Source of the DNA: Clostridia bacterium
Lineage (GTDB): Bacteria > Bacillota > Clostridia > Christensenellales > Aristaeellaceae
DNA: 54,321 nt
Assembly (NCBI GenBank): GCA_017543905.1
Contig: JAFYFC010000021.1
Span: 1 to 54,321 of the forward strand
Direction of reading: 5' to 3'
This document shows, in pieces, positions 28,250 to 35,541 of the stretch. Below the pieces are notes generated by a model that was not told the DNA's origin, did no database searches, and saw only the letters and a program-made list of their open reading frames with translations. Both the position numbers and the translations under genes were made by a program. The stretch's first letter is position 1; every line of letters starts with the position of its first letter.

Positions 28250-28399
28250 GTCAAAGCAGAAGTTACCGCTTCTCACCGCGAGGTCAAGCCGAACGCGGTC
28301 AATACAGTCCCGTGAGACAGGACTATCAGGGGAGCGGTGCCGTGCGCCGGTCTTTTTTTGTGCCGTGCGCTTAGCCATGAAATTCGGAGGTGTGTCCCT
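28250..28399 (+). promoter_or_regulatory. infC leader, candidate L20-type autoregulatory leader
   Basis: This is the untranslated leader between the promoter and infC. It contains a small hairpin AGTCC/GGACT near 28308-28326, then an attenuator hairpin with a T run (28335-28359), then GGAGGTG before the start. In Bacillus subtilis and relatives, L20 binds such a leader and causes early termination. The gene order and the terminator support the same logic here, but I could not assign the L20-binding fold base by base. Confidence 0.65.
28335..28359 (+). terminator. Attenuator in the infC leader
   Basis: Stem CGGTGC-cgt-GCGCCG (28335-28349, one T-G pair) followed by GTC and seven T. It lies 40 bases before the infC start codon and would end transcription unless the leader folds otherwise. 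Confidence 0.75.
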
Positions 28400-28966
28400 A
28401 TCAACGATCTGATAATCAATGAGGATATCCGCGAACGCGAGGTACGCGTAGTGAACGAGCAGGGTGAGCAGCTGGGCATAATGCCTACGGTGCAGGCGCT
28501 GAAGCTTGCCGACGAAAAGCAGCTCGATCTTGTGAACATCGCTCCCAACGCAAAGCCCCCGGTATGCAAGCTGATGGATTACGGCAAGTACCGTTTCGAT
28601 CAGAACAAAAAGGAGCGGGAAATCAAGAAGAATCAGAAGGTCATAGAGACAAAGGAAGTACGCCTTTCCGCGACCATCGAGGATCATGACATTGACGTAA
28701 GATACCGCCAGGCAGTCAAGTTCCTGCAGGACGGCAACAAGGTCAAGGTATCCATCCGCTTCCGCGGCCGCCAGATCGCGCACAGCGAGATCGGCTCGGA
28801 GCAGATGCTTTCATTCGCCGAGCGCATTAAGGACTACGGCGTAATGGAGAAAAGGCCCGTTATCGAAGGGCGCAACATGACGATGATACTCGTCCCCAGA
28901 AAAGATATTCCAAAGGAACAACCAACAAAGGAGGATAAATCCAATGCCCAAACAGAAAACGCATAA
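28400..28966 (+). CDS. infC: Translation initiation factor IF-3 (AUC start)
   Basis: This 188-residue IF-3 binds the 30S subunit, rejects wrong start codons and keeps subunits apart. The N-terminal domain begins [18 protein letters not shown], which lines up with the B. subtilis start ISKDFIINEQI. The linker and C-terminal domain show FQ..KK-rich sequence and [15 protein letters not shown]. No ATG, GTG or TTG is correctly placed; GGAGG at 28386-28390 points to the ATC codon at 28400, nine bases on. Non-canonical AUU/AUC/AUA starts are a known infC feature that allows IF-3 to limit its own translation. It overlaps rpmI by 23 bases. Confidence 0.95.
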   Translation: MNDLIINEDIREREVRVVNEQGEQLGIMPTVQALKLADEKQLDLVNIAPNAKPPVCKLMDYGKYRFDQNKKEREIKKNQKVIETKEVRLSATIEDHDIDVRYRQAVKFLQDGNKVKVSIRFRGRQIAHSEIGSEQMLSFAERIKDYGVMEKRPVIEGRNMTMILVPRKDIPKEQPTKEDKSNAQTENA

Positions 28967-29141
28967 GGGCGCAGCAAAGCGCTTTGATGTTACAAAGTCC
29001 GGAAAAGTCAAGCGCGCCCAGGCCTTCAAGCGTCACATTCTGACCAAGAAGCCCACCAAGCGCACACGTAACCTTCGCAAGGCCGCGTATCTCACGCCCG
29101 TCGAAGGCCGCACTATGAAGAAGCTTATTCCGTACAAGTAA
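28944..29141 (+). CDS. rpmI: 50S ribosomal protein L35
   Basis: This 65-residue basic protein of the large subunit has the L35 signature [20 protein letters not shown], then KRRHIL-like and KLIPYK elements. AGGAGG lies upstream, inside the end of infC, so the two genes overlap by 23 bases and are likely coupled. It is the middle gene of infC-rpmI-rplT. Confidence 0.98.
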   Translation: MPKQKTHKGAAKRFDVTKSGKVKRAQAFKRHILTKKPTKRTRNLRKAAYLTPVEGRTMKKLIPYK

Positions 29142-29155
29142 GGAGGCACACATTA

Positions 29156-29509
29156 ATGGCAAGAGTTAAGCGTGCAGTCAACGCGTTAAAAAAGCGCCGC
29201 AAGGTATTTAAACTTTCCAAGGGTTATTTCGGAGCCAAGAGCAAGCAGTACCGCGCTGCCAGCGAACAGGTTCGCCGCTCGCTGCGTTACGCCTATATCG
29301 GCCGCAAGCTCAGAAAGCGCGACTTCCGCCGTCTGTGGATCGCCCGCATCAACGCCGGCGCGCGCGCAAACGGCCTGAGCTATTCCAAGCTCATGAACGG
29401 CCTGAAGAAATCCGGCATCGACATGAACCGCAAGATGCTCTCCGAGCTCGCGATCAACGACGCCGCCGCCTTTACCGCTCTGTGCGAGAAGGCGAAATCC
29501 GCAGTCTGA
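29156..29509 (+). CDS. rplT: 50S ribosomal protein L20
   Basis: This 117-residue L20 is an early-assembly protein of the 50S subunit and, in Bacillota, the repressor of its own operon through the infC leader. The signature is complete: [26 protein letters not shown]-type [27 protein letters not shown] and [19 protein letters not shown] lies upstream. It is the last gene of the unit and is followed by a strong terminator. Confidence 0.99.
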   Translation: MARVKRAVNALKKRRKVFKLSKGYFGAKSKQYRAASEQVRRSLRYAYIGRKLRKRDFRRLWIARINAGARANGLSYSKLMNGLKKSGIDMNRKMLSELAINDAAAFTALCEKAKSAV

Positions 29510-29525
29510 CATAAACGTCGGAAAT

Positions 29526-29570
29526 GCAAAACGCTCCCCGTGCTTTGGCGCATGGGGAGCGTTTTGCTTT
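29526..29570 (+). terminator. Intrinsic terminator after rplT
   Basis: Perfect 14-bp stem GCAAAACGCTCCCC with its complement (29526-29539 and 29554-29567), followed by TTT. The A-rich left arm gives a T run on the minus strand too, so it may also end the degV/small-gene transcript. Confidence 0.9.
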
Positions 29571-29576
29571 GGCGTT

Positions 29577-29711
29577 TTATTTCGCCTGAGCGCCGTTTAC
29601 GCTCACGTTTCCGCTTCTGTCCACCCAGAAGGGCTGGACGCGGCTCAGAAACGCGCTTACGATCGAGCTGCGTATGACACGTCTGAGCTTTGCGATAAGG
29701 CTTTTCTTCAT
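29577..29711 (-). CDS. Small basic hypothetical protein (44 aa)
   Basis: This short gene starts 13 bases after the DegV stop. ATG at 29711 follows GGAGGTGG with normal spacing, which is the main support. The product begins MKKSLIAKLRRVIRSSIVSAF, an amphipathic basic helix, and ends VSVNGAQAK. No family is recognised. It ends seven bases before the rplT terminator arm. A membrane-active or leader-type peptide is possible, but the reading frame could also be chance. Confidence 0.5.
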   Translation of the reverse strand: MKKSLIAKLRRVIRSSIVSAFLSRVQPFWVDRSGNVSVNGAQAK

Positions 29712-29724
29712 AAAACCACCTCCG

Positions 29725-30549
29725 TTACCTGAACGCGACTATCAGACCGCCGCGTTCGGCGTAGTAGCTGTTCAGGCCGCGGGTGTTCAGCACCGTTATC
29801 TTCGCGTCGTGCCATTTTTCGCTGATCCGCGCGCAGAGCTTCTGCGCGGCGGGCAGGTTGTGGCAGTGGCTTATGATCACCTCGCGCCCCTCGAAGCCGC
29901 GCTCCAGCATGTCGTCGACGATAGTTTTAAGCGCGGAGGAAACGCCGCGCACCTTGGCCTTGATCGCGATCATTCCGTCGTTTCCGATGCCGATGCCCCA
30001 CATGCCCAGCTTCTTAGCGATGAAGCCCGCGATCTTGCTCATGCGCCCGTTTTTGACGAGATTGTCGTACGAGGACAGAGCGAACACTGTTTTGGTTTCG
30101 TCTATAAGCTCGTGCGCCCTTGCGGACACGTAGTCGAAGGGGCGGCCTTCCCTGATCCACGCGAGGATATGGCGTATGCAGAGCGCCTCGGCGGGTCCTG
30201 TGGACTTTGAATCCAGCACCGTGATGTTTTTGCTGCCGAGCATATGGCTGGCGGCGGAGGCGCTGTTGTAGCTGCCGGAAAGGCGGCCGGATATCGTGAG
30301 CGCAAGCACGTTTTCCTCTCCCTCAAACGCGTCTTTCCATTCGCCGGGCGAGGGGCACGCTGTTTTGGTAGCCTGCGTACAGGCCTCCATATCGTCGATA
30401 AGGCTCAAGGTGTCGAGCTGCTCGCGGTCTGTATATTCGTGCTCTCCCACCGATATGTGGAACGGTACGGTGGAGAAGCCGACCTGTCCGCACCCGGCGC
30501 TGAGGGCGTCGAGGTCGCACGACGAGTCCGCTACGATTTTCCATTTCAT
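29725..30549 (-). CDS. DegV family fatty-acid-binding protein (FakB-like)
   Basis: This 274-residue DegV protein belongs to a family that holds a fatty acid and presents it to the kinase FakA for phosphorylation. It has the N-terminal VADSSCDL, the ligand-site loop TISGRLSGSYNSA near residue 88, and DSKSTGPAEA near 110. The C-terminal domain contains the paired ISHCHN element. ATG at 30549 chosen because AGGGGGTG is placed seven bases upstream; an in-frame start at 30600 overlaps the divergent promoter. No full FakA is in the window; only a FakA-like fragment is, at 9823. Confidence 0.93.
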   Translation of the reverse strand: MKWKIVADSSCDLDALSAGCGQVGFSTVPFHISVGEHEYTDREQLDTLSLIDDMEACTQATKTACPSPGEWKDAFEGEENVLALTISGRLSGSYNSASAASHMLGSKNITVLDSKSTGPAEALCIRHILAWIREGRPFDYVSARAHELIDETKTVFALSSYDNLVKNGRMSKIAGFIAKKLGMWGIGIGNDGMIAIKAKVRGVSSALKTIVDDMLERGFEGREVIISHCHNLPAAQKLCARISEKWHDAKITVLNTRGLNSYYAERGGLIVAFR

Positions 30550-30579
30550 AAACACACCCCCTTTGAAAGGACTGTGAGA

Positions 30580-30608
30580 TTGACGCTCGTCCCCGTTCAT
30601 GCTATAAT
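30580..30608 (+). promoter_or_regulatory. Sigma-A promoter of the TetR gene, overlapping the divergent degV region
   Basis: TTGACG (30580-30585), a 17-bp spacer, and TATAAT (30603-30608). The same ATAATAATA stretch read on the minus strand gives TATTAT with a weak TTGTAT 17 bp upstream, a likely degV promoter. The two would overlap back to back. Confidence 0.8.
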
Positions 30609-30681
30609 AATATCAACACGGTGTCTTAAATACAATCATCAGTATGATTAAGTACGTGCTGATATTAACATTTTTGCGGAT

Positions 30682-30701
30682 TGTGTCTGTTATCAGACAC
30701 A
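30682..30701. promoter_or_regulatory. Palindromic operator candidate in degV-TetR intergenic region
   Basis: Perfect 8-bp arms TGTGTCTG and CAGACACA around TTAT. It is 35 bases upstream of the TetR start and fits a dimeric TetR-family site. It lies about 75 bases downstream of the plus promoter, so repression would work as a roadblock unless a nearer promoter exists. Confidence 0.6.
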
Positions 30702-30735
30702 CACGCGGACAATTTAACATATCAGGGGTGCTGTT

Positions 30736-31284
30736 ATGGAAAAGGAATCACGCAGGGTAAGGATGACGAAAAAGCTGCTTAAGGACGCGCTGATGGAGCT
30801 GCTGGAGGAAAGGCCACTTGCGAAAATAAAAATCAAGGAGATCTGCGACAGGGCGGACGTGAACCGCACTACGTTCTACGCGTATTACGAAAGCGCCGAG
30901 ACGCTGCTGCGCGATATTGAAAACGAGGCGCTAGAGCAGATACCGATACCGGACAGAGTGCCTACGCCCTCGGGGGACGACGAGTATATCGGAATGATGG
31001 AAGCGTTCCTTGAATACGTAAAGTACAACAAGCGGCTGTTCACGATACTGATACTAAAGTCCGAAAGCTCGCGCTTCAGCGAGCGTCTTATACAGCTGCT
31101 GCAGGATAAATTCCGCAGCCGCATGTTCATGAAGGAGGGGCTCATAGCCGAATACAAGTACCTGTTTTGCCTTACGGGCTTTTTAGGCGTGTTCAGACAC
31201 TGGATCGAGCAGGACTTTCCGCTCCCCAGCCGCGATTTCGCTTTGTTCGTTATACGCATGGCGATAAGCGGTGCGCAGAACTGA
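30736..31284 (+). CDS. TetR/AcrR family transcriptional regulator
   Basis: This 182-residue DNA-binding regulator has an N-terminal TetR helix-turn-helix (about 8-55): LLKDALMELLEERPLAKIKIKEICDRADVNRTTFYAYYES. The C-terminal ligand domain contains a hydrophobic helix LFCLTGFLGVFRHWIEQDFPL, typical of the TetR_C_8 group. GGGG precedes the ATG at weak spacing. The nearest targets are its own gene, divergent degV and the downstream YcdB-type gene. The ligand is unknown. Confidence 0.93.
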   Translation: MEKESRRVRMTKKLLKDALMELLEERPLAKIKIKEICDRADVNRTTFYAYYESAETLLRDIENEALEQIPIPDRVPTPSGDDEYIGMMEAFLEYVKYNKRLFTILILKSESSRFSERLIQLLQDKFRSRMFMKEGLIAEYKYLFCLTGFLGVFRHWIEQDFPLPSRDFALFVIRMAISGAQN

Positions 31285-31356
31285 AATCATGAACAAACAC
31301 AGGAAGGAATACGTCAGACAACTGCGCGGAAAAAACCGTGCGGAAGGAGTATTATT

Positions 31357-33438
31357 ATGAAAAAGCTGTTATGCATCGCGCTTATGCTGGCGCTGCTTTG
31401 TACGCCTGTCAGTGCGGAAACCGTGTCTGACGCGCTCGCGCGCGTGACGCTCAGCGTAGTCAACATGCTGGAGATTTCCGACGATTACGCCGAGTTCGAA
31501 GGACAATACGAGGACGGGCATTGGTATCTGAACTGGACGGGCGACGAAAGGTACGTAAACGCCGTCTGCGGCGAGGACGGCACGCTGTTCAGCTACTGGT
31601 CCTACGACTCAGACGATTACGACTACGAGACCGGCGCGGCGTTTGGCGCGTTTCCGAAGCTGGACGAGGAAAAGCTTCTAAACTGCGCGGGCGCGTTTAT
31701 GGATAAGACGACTGCGGAAGAGGATTGGGGCTACGAGTTATATCCCGTGAAGCTGTCGCTTTCGCGCTATTCGAACAACGTATCCGTTTCCGGTCGGCTT
31801 ACATACCGTTCGAAGCCCACGGATATCAGCTTCTACCTGCAAATAAATCAGTCGAACGGCAGGGTCGTTTCGTACAATCGCCTTGACGAATACAGGAGGT
31901 ACGCGCCGTCTGCCGCAGAAGAAACGGTCTTGGTAAGCTCCGAGGAGGCGGAAGCGCTGCTTGCGGACTGTTATGCCATGAAGCTTGTGTACTTCGTGAC
32001 CGACGCGAAGGACATGGCGCGGCTCGTGTATAAACGCGCGGACGGTACTGACAAGGCCGTGCGCGCTTCTGACGGCGCGCTGGTCGACCGATACGCGGAC
32101 GGAATATTTGCCGAGGAGAGCATGGCGAGCGCCAAGGGCATGGACGATTCCGGAGATGCTGAGTATGGCAGACAGCTTAGCGAAGCCGAATTAAAGGGCG
32201 CGGCGAAGTACGAAGGCGCGCTGAGCGGCGCTGAGCTGGACGTGCTCGCGCGCGGGATAAGCGAGATAAAGCTGACTGAGGATTACGTAAACACAGGCAT
32301 AACTTACTATCTGAGCCAGGACAAGCCGCAGGCGGTGCTCTCCTATGAAAAGCGGCTTGAGGACGACGCCGTTTTATACCGCACGCTCGTCATGGACGCG
32401 CAGAGCGGCGCGCCGGTCCGCCTGAGCGGCTATTACTCTGACTTAAGCGTGAAGGCTGGCGACGACACGGACGTGAGTGCGGCAAGAGCTGCGGCGGACG
32501 CATTTGCCGAAAAGTACTTACCGTACATATATTCACACATGGAATATTCATCAGGCAGCGTGATAGACGGCAGGAAGAGCGCTTCGCCGTATGCGCGCTT
32601 TGCGTATATACGCATGCAGGACGGCTACGCGTTTGAGGCAAATTCGCTGAGCATAACCGTCGACACGGAAGACGCCAGCGTGTGGGCGTTCGACTACGCG
32701 TGGGACGGCGGACAGGAATTCTATTACCCCGAGCCCGACAAATTCATAGGCGAGGACGCCGCGCGCGCAGCGTGGCTAAAGGGCAGCGAGCTTAAGCTTA
32801 TGTATATTTCCCAGAGAAACGGGGACGGGAAGTACGAGCTCACGCTGTGCTACGCATATGACGGAACGGACAGCGTATACGCAATCGACGCGATAAACGG
32901 CAAACGCTACGGCGAAATAAACGCTCAAGCTGGCACCTACGAGTACGCTGACGGCGACGGCATGCTGTACGAAGGCGAAATAAGGCTGCTGGGCGAGTAC
33001 GGCATAGGGCTTAAGGACTGCAGATTTACGGCGGATGAATACCTTACGCCGGTACAGCTTATGCATCTCGTCATGCAGGCCGCCGGCAACGAGGGCGGCG
33101 AAAGCATAGAGGAGGAGCAGTTAAACCGCATGTTCAGGCAGCTGTACAAGACGCTGCCGCAGGCGGACGAAAGCGGCTGTCTCACGCGCGGCGAGCTTGT
33201 GCGGGTGATGACGTGCGTGGCGGGTTACGCGAACGCTGCGGCGCTTGATGGAATTTACAGTCTGAACGTGCCCGACTGGCAGGAGGTGCCTGACGAGCTT
33301 AAGGGCGCGTGCGCGATCGCTTACGCGCTGGGCATCATAGACGCAGACGAAGAGGGCAATCTTGCGCCCGGCGCATACGCGACGACTGCCGCCGCAGCGC
33401 ACGCGGTGTACGTGCTGCTTAATACCCGATCGAAATGA
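31357..33438 (+). CDS. Exported YcdB/YcdC-repeat protein with C-terminal SLH-like domain
   Basis: This 693-residue secreted protein has a signal peptide at residues 1-20 (cleavage after VSA). Two long YcdB/YcdC-type repeats follow (about 30-270 and 285-550), each with the pattern of a propeptide-like fold (Tyr/Trp-rich strands, ISFYLQINQSNGRVVSYN and a second ITVDTEDASVWAFDYAW). The C-terminal 110 residues look like an S-layer-homology domain (LTRGELVRVM...AIAYALGIID...LAPGAYATTAAAAHAVYVLL), which would tether it to the cell wall. AAGGAG lies upstream of the ATG. The last codons (TRSK and TGA) come from the terminal palindrome of repeat copy C, so the natural C-terminus may have been altered. 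Confidence 0.85.
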   Translation: MKKLLCIALMLALLCTPVSAETVSDALARVTLSVVNMLEISDDYAEFEGQYEDGHWYLNWTGDERYVNAVCGEDGTLFSYWSYDSDDYDYETGAAFGAFPKLDEEKLLNCAGAFMDKTTAEEDWGYELYPVKLSLSRYSNNVSVSGRLTYRSKPTDISFYLQINQSNGRVVSYNRLDEYRRYAPSAAEETVLVSSEEAEALLADCYAMKLVYFVTDAKDMARLVYKRADGTDKAVRASDGALVDRYADGIFAEESMASAKGMDDSGDAEYGRQLSEAELKGAAKYEGALSGAELDVLARGISEIKLTEDYVNTGITYYLSQDKPQAVLSYEKRLEDDAVLYRTLVMDAQSGAPVRLSGYYSDLSVKAGDDTDVSAARAAADAFAEKYLPYIYSHMEYSSGSVIDGRKSASPYARFAYIRMQDGYAFEANSLSITVDTEDASVWAFDYAWDGGQEFYYPEPDKFIGEDAARAAWLKGSELKLMYISQRNGDGKYELTLCYAYDGTDSVYAIDAINGKRYGEINAQAGTYEYADGDGMLYEGEIRLLGEYGIGLKDCRFTADEYLTPVQLMHLVMQAAGNEGGESIEEEQLNRMFRQLYKTLPQADESGCLTRGELVRVMTCVAGYANAAALDGIYSLNVPDWQEVPDELKGACAIAYALGIIDADEEGNLAPGAYATTAAAAHAVYVLLNTRSK

Positions 33439-33780
33439 AGCTGCGCTTCATTCCGATCGGCTGGGGGGCTGCTTGCGCAGCCCCTCGTTCAAAATGAATC
33501 TTTGATTCATTTTGAACGGCTTGGCTTTCTGTAGCTGAATAAGGTTCTTGGATAAAACGTTCGGCTTTTGGATGGGCTGAGGCAGGTTTGCATTTTTTGC
33601 TGAAAATCCTGCGGGATTTTCCGGGCGCAAAAATTGTAATGTAGCGATTATTTGCTCCGGTCGTCTTCGCTGCGCTGCGCTCCCTGCGCAAAAATCGCTC
33701 CTCGGGACGGCAAAGCCGCCCCTGCGGATTGAAGTTGGAGGGGTTCGCCCCTCCAAGTCTCCCCGTGGCTTTTGTACTTC
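33426..33780 (-). repeat. Mosaic palindromic repeat element, copy C (inverted)
   Basis: This lies in the 508-base gap 33439-33946 in the opposite orientation to copies A and B. Read in the A/B direction it runs from GAAGTACAAAAGCC (ending at 33780) to the CGATCGAAATGAAGC palindrome (33426-33460). Hairpins are TTGGAGGGG-ttcg-CCCCTCCAA (33735-33756), GAAAATCC-tgcg-GGATTTTC (33602-33621), GTTCAAAATGAATC-ttt-GATTCATTTTGAAC (33487-33517) and GGGGCTGC-ttgc-GCAGCCCC (33465-33484). The inner AAATTTGAGG-rich block of A and B is missing. Bases 33781-33865 show nothing further. Confidence 0.88.
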
Positions 33781-33865
33781 TGTAGCAGCTCCTTTTATTT
33801 ATTGAGCGTTGCGTCTTTGCTGCGGGGCGGGAATTGCGCCTCTTGGCGATAAACGCGAAAACAAC

Positions 33866-33894
33866 TTGACATACCGCCGCTTTTCCGTTATCAT
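33866..33894 (+). promoter_or_regulatory. Sigma-A promoter of rubredoxin
   Basis: TTGACA (33866-33871), a 17-bp spacer, and TATCAT (33889-33894), about 50 bases before the rubredoxin ATG. Confidence 0.88.
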
Positions 33895-33946
33895 TATCGC
33901 ATAAACGCGGGCGCACACAACGCTCGTTAAAGGGAGGAAACATATC

Positions 33947-34102
33947 ATGAAGAAGTATGAATGCCCCTGCGGTTACGTGTATGATCCCGAGATCGGCGAT
34001 CCGGACGGCGGAATAGCGCCCGGCACGGCGTTCGAGGATATACCCGAGGATTGGGTATGCCCGGTATGCGGTTTGGGCAAGGACGCCTTCACCGAAGCAT
34101 AA
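33947..34102 (+). CDS. Rubredoxin
   Basis: This 51-residue iron-sulfur-free, single-iron electron carrier should be cytosolic and pass electrons to rubrerythrin- or superoxide-reductase-like partners. Family signatures are [32 protein letters not shown] and GKDAF. The second iron knuckle is a normal CPVCG (C38, C41). The first is shortened to C-P-C-G (C6, C8) instead of C-x-x-C-G; the four cysteines are still present. AGGGAGG precedes the ATG, and a strong promoter and a terminator make it monocistronic. Confidence 0.95.
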   Translation: MKKYECPCGYVYDPEIGDPDGGIAPGTAFEDIPEDWVCPVCGLGKDAFTEA

Positions 34103-34119
34103 TTGCATAATGAAACGAG

Positions 34120-34151
34120 CGAGCCGCCCTGACGGACGGCTCGGCTGTTAT
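34120..34151. terminator. Bidirectional terminator between rubredoxin and membrane-protein gene
   Basis: Stem CGAGCCG/CGGCTCG (34120-34126 with 34137-34143), followed by TGTTATTT on the plus strand. It sits between convergent stop codons at 34102 and 34148. Confidence 0.6.
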
Positions 34152-34654
34152 TTCTTAGCCAGCGCTTCGCTCAGCGCGGTGCTTATCTCTTCGTTCGGAT
34201 TGAACAGTATGCGGTGATATGCGCCGCTTCTTTTGTACACCAGCGCGCGGACAGGGTAGGGTGAGCGCGCGGTGGTAAAGCGTTTTGTGCTTTCGCAGGC
34301 GTATTTCTGCGCGGCTTCTTCGGGCTCTGAGAGCATTACCGCTTCACGCAGGAGTATTTGCTCCATCAGGCGCGGTTTTTTGACGTAAATGCGGCTGAAC
34401 GTGATTTTCACGCCATCGACTTCGTATACGCTTACGAGCGCGTAGCGCGTGAACACAAATACGAGCAGCGCTCCCGCGCATGCGAGCAGGATAACCGTGC
34501 GCAGTGTGTCGCCGATCATGTGCCTAAGCATAAGATAGGTAAGCAGGAAGTCCAGCGCGAACAAAGCGGCCACGATCAAAACCACTAACAGGATACCAAA
34601 CAGCGGGCTCATCCTGTCCGCGCGCGTAGACTGCGTGTGATATTTGGCTTCCAT
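34148..34654 (-). CDS. Hypothetical two-pass membrane protein with PH-like cytoplasmic tail
   Basis: This 168-residue protein has two predicted membrane segments (about 17-40 and 52-70). After them comes a region with YEVDGVKITFSRIYVKKPRLMEQILLREAVML that resembles bacterial PH-like domains. No family is assigned. It starts one base after the stop of the next gene upstream, so the two products are almost certainly made together and may form a complex. Function unknown. Confidence 0.75.
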   Translation of the reverse strand: MEAKYHTQSTRADRMSPLFGILLVVLIVAALFALDFLLTYLMLRHMIGDTLRTVILLACAGALLVFVFTRYALVSVYEVDGVKITFSRIYVKKPRLMEQILLREAVMLSEPEEAAQKYACESTKRFTTARSPYPVRALVYKRSGAYHRILFNPNEEISTALSEALAKK

Positions 34655-34655
34655 G

Positions 34656-35369
34656 CTATTCCTTCTCGGGAGTGAACATATCGAACATATCGCACAGCGT
34701 GTACAGCGCGTCGTTCGGGTTTTTGGAGCTGACTACGATGACGGCGTATTTGCCGTTTACATTGAATATGTTTTTATCTATAAGGCTACTCAGCGGCGAT
34801 ACGTCCACGGCATAGTAGTGCTGGACTGCGGGGGCCGTCTCGGCTTCCTCGTCGGTTTCGTCCTGCTGCGCGTTTTCGCTCGGCTCGTCGTATGCGATAA
34901 ACAGCGCTTCCGGATGCCGCGCGCGGAAGGTCTCATAGTAGTCGAGCCGCTCGAGCGGTACGCAGTAGCCAGCCTGAATCAGCTCCTCCGCCATGCTTAC
35001 CGGCATCATGTATATGTCGTTTGAGCCGGCCTGCAGCTGCACGGTGTACGTCTGCGCGCCGTAATAGCTGTCGGAGTTCGGATTTTCGGCGTTGTAGGCG
35101 ATATTCATGAACGAGACCTGTTCCGCGTCGGGATTTAGCTTAAGCAGAGAATCGAGCAGCTTTTGCTTGTATTCGTCAAGCAGCGTCACGTCCGCGAAAT
35201 TGTCTACCAGCGCGATCTCGACCGAATGCGCGTTGTCGGGCGTGTGGCGCGTCATCGTAAACAGCAGCGCAGCCAGCGCGATAACTGCGATCGTTCCGAA
35301 AATATACAGGTTCTTTGAATATGCCCAGTGGTTTATGAGCCTTGCTTTGGTTATTTTCGTATTCGGCAT
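34656..35369 (-). CDS. Hypothetical single-pass extracytoplasmic protein
   Basis: This 237-residue protein has an N-terminal membrane anchor (about 22-42), a short cytoplasmic N-tail and an outer domain of about 190 residues. The outer part carries an acidic insert (DEPSENAQQDETDEEAETAP) and patterns such as NDIYMMPVSMAEELIQAGYC and AVIVVSSKNPNDALYTLCDMF, which recall a periplasmic-binding-like fold, but I cannot confirm it. It is first in a two-gene unit with the membrane protein at 34148, behind a good promoter. Confidence 0.75.
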   Translation of the reverse strand: MPNTKITKARLINHWAYSKNLYIFGTIAVIALAALLFTMTRHTPDNAHSVEIALVDNFADVTLLDEYKQKLLDSLLKLNPDAEQVSFMNIAYNAENPNSDSYYGAQTYTVQLQAGSNDIYMMPVSMAEELIQAGYCVPLERLDYYETFRARHPEALFIAYDEPSENAQQDETDEEAETAPAVQHYYAVDVSPLSSLIDKNIFNVNGKYAVIVVSSKNPNDALYTLCDMFDMFTPEKE

Positions 35370-35397
35370 AAATTACTCTCCTGTCGTTGCTGCGCAC

Positions 35398-35426
35398 ATT
35401 ATACCGCATTAATCGCGCCCGCGCAA
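35398..35426 (-). promoter_or_regulatory. Promoter of the two-gene membrane-protein unit
   Basis: Minus strand: TTGCGC (35426-35421), a 17-bp spacer, and TATAAT (35403-35398), about 29 bases before the ATG at 35369. Confidence 0.8.
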
Positions 35427-35489
35427 GCGCAATATGCAACAAAATGGGAAGATATGATGAAATTACGGTCATATCGCCGCACAAGCATT

Positions 35490-35517
35490 TAAAAACGGGA
35501 GACGTGCGCGTCTCCCG
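35490..35517 (-). terminator. Intrinsic terminator of the second sugar ABC operon
   Basis: Stem CGGGAGACG/CGTCTCCCG (9 bp, loop of 4) followed on the minus strand by TTTTTAAATG, 24 bases after the permease stop. Confidence 0.88.
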
Positions 35518-35541
35518 CAGTAAATAAGCGTGAACAGCTCT

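Noticed and set aside
28337..28399. Upstream TTG start for infC at 28337
   Set aside because: It lies within the attenuator hairpin and adds 21 residues that no IF-3 has; the ATC after GGAGG fits better.
31288..31359. 23-codon frame ending in ATGA overlap with the YcdB-type gene
   Set aside because: No ribosome site before its ATG and no recognisable leader-peptide pattern; the overlap may be chance.
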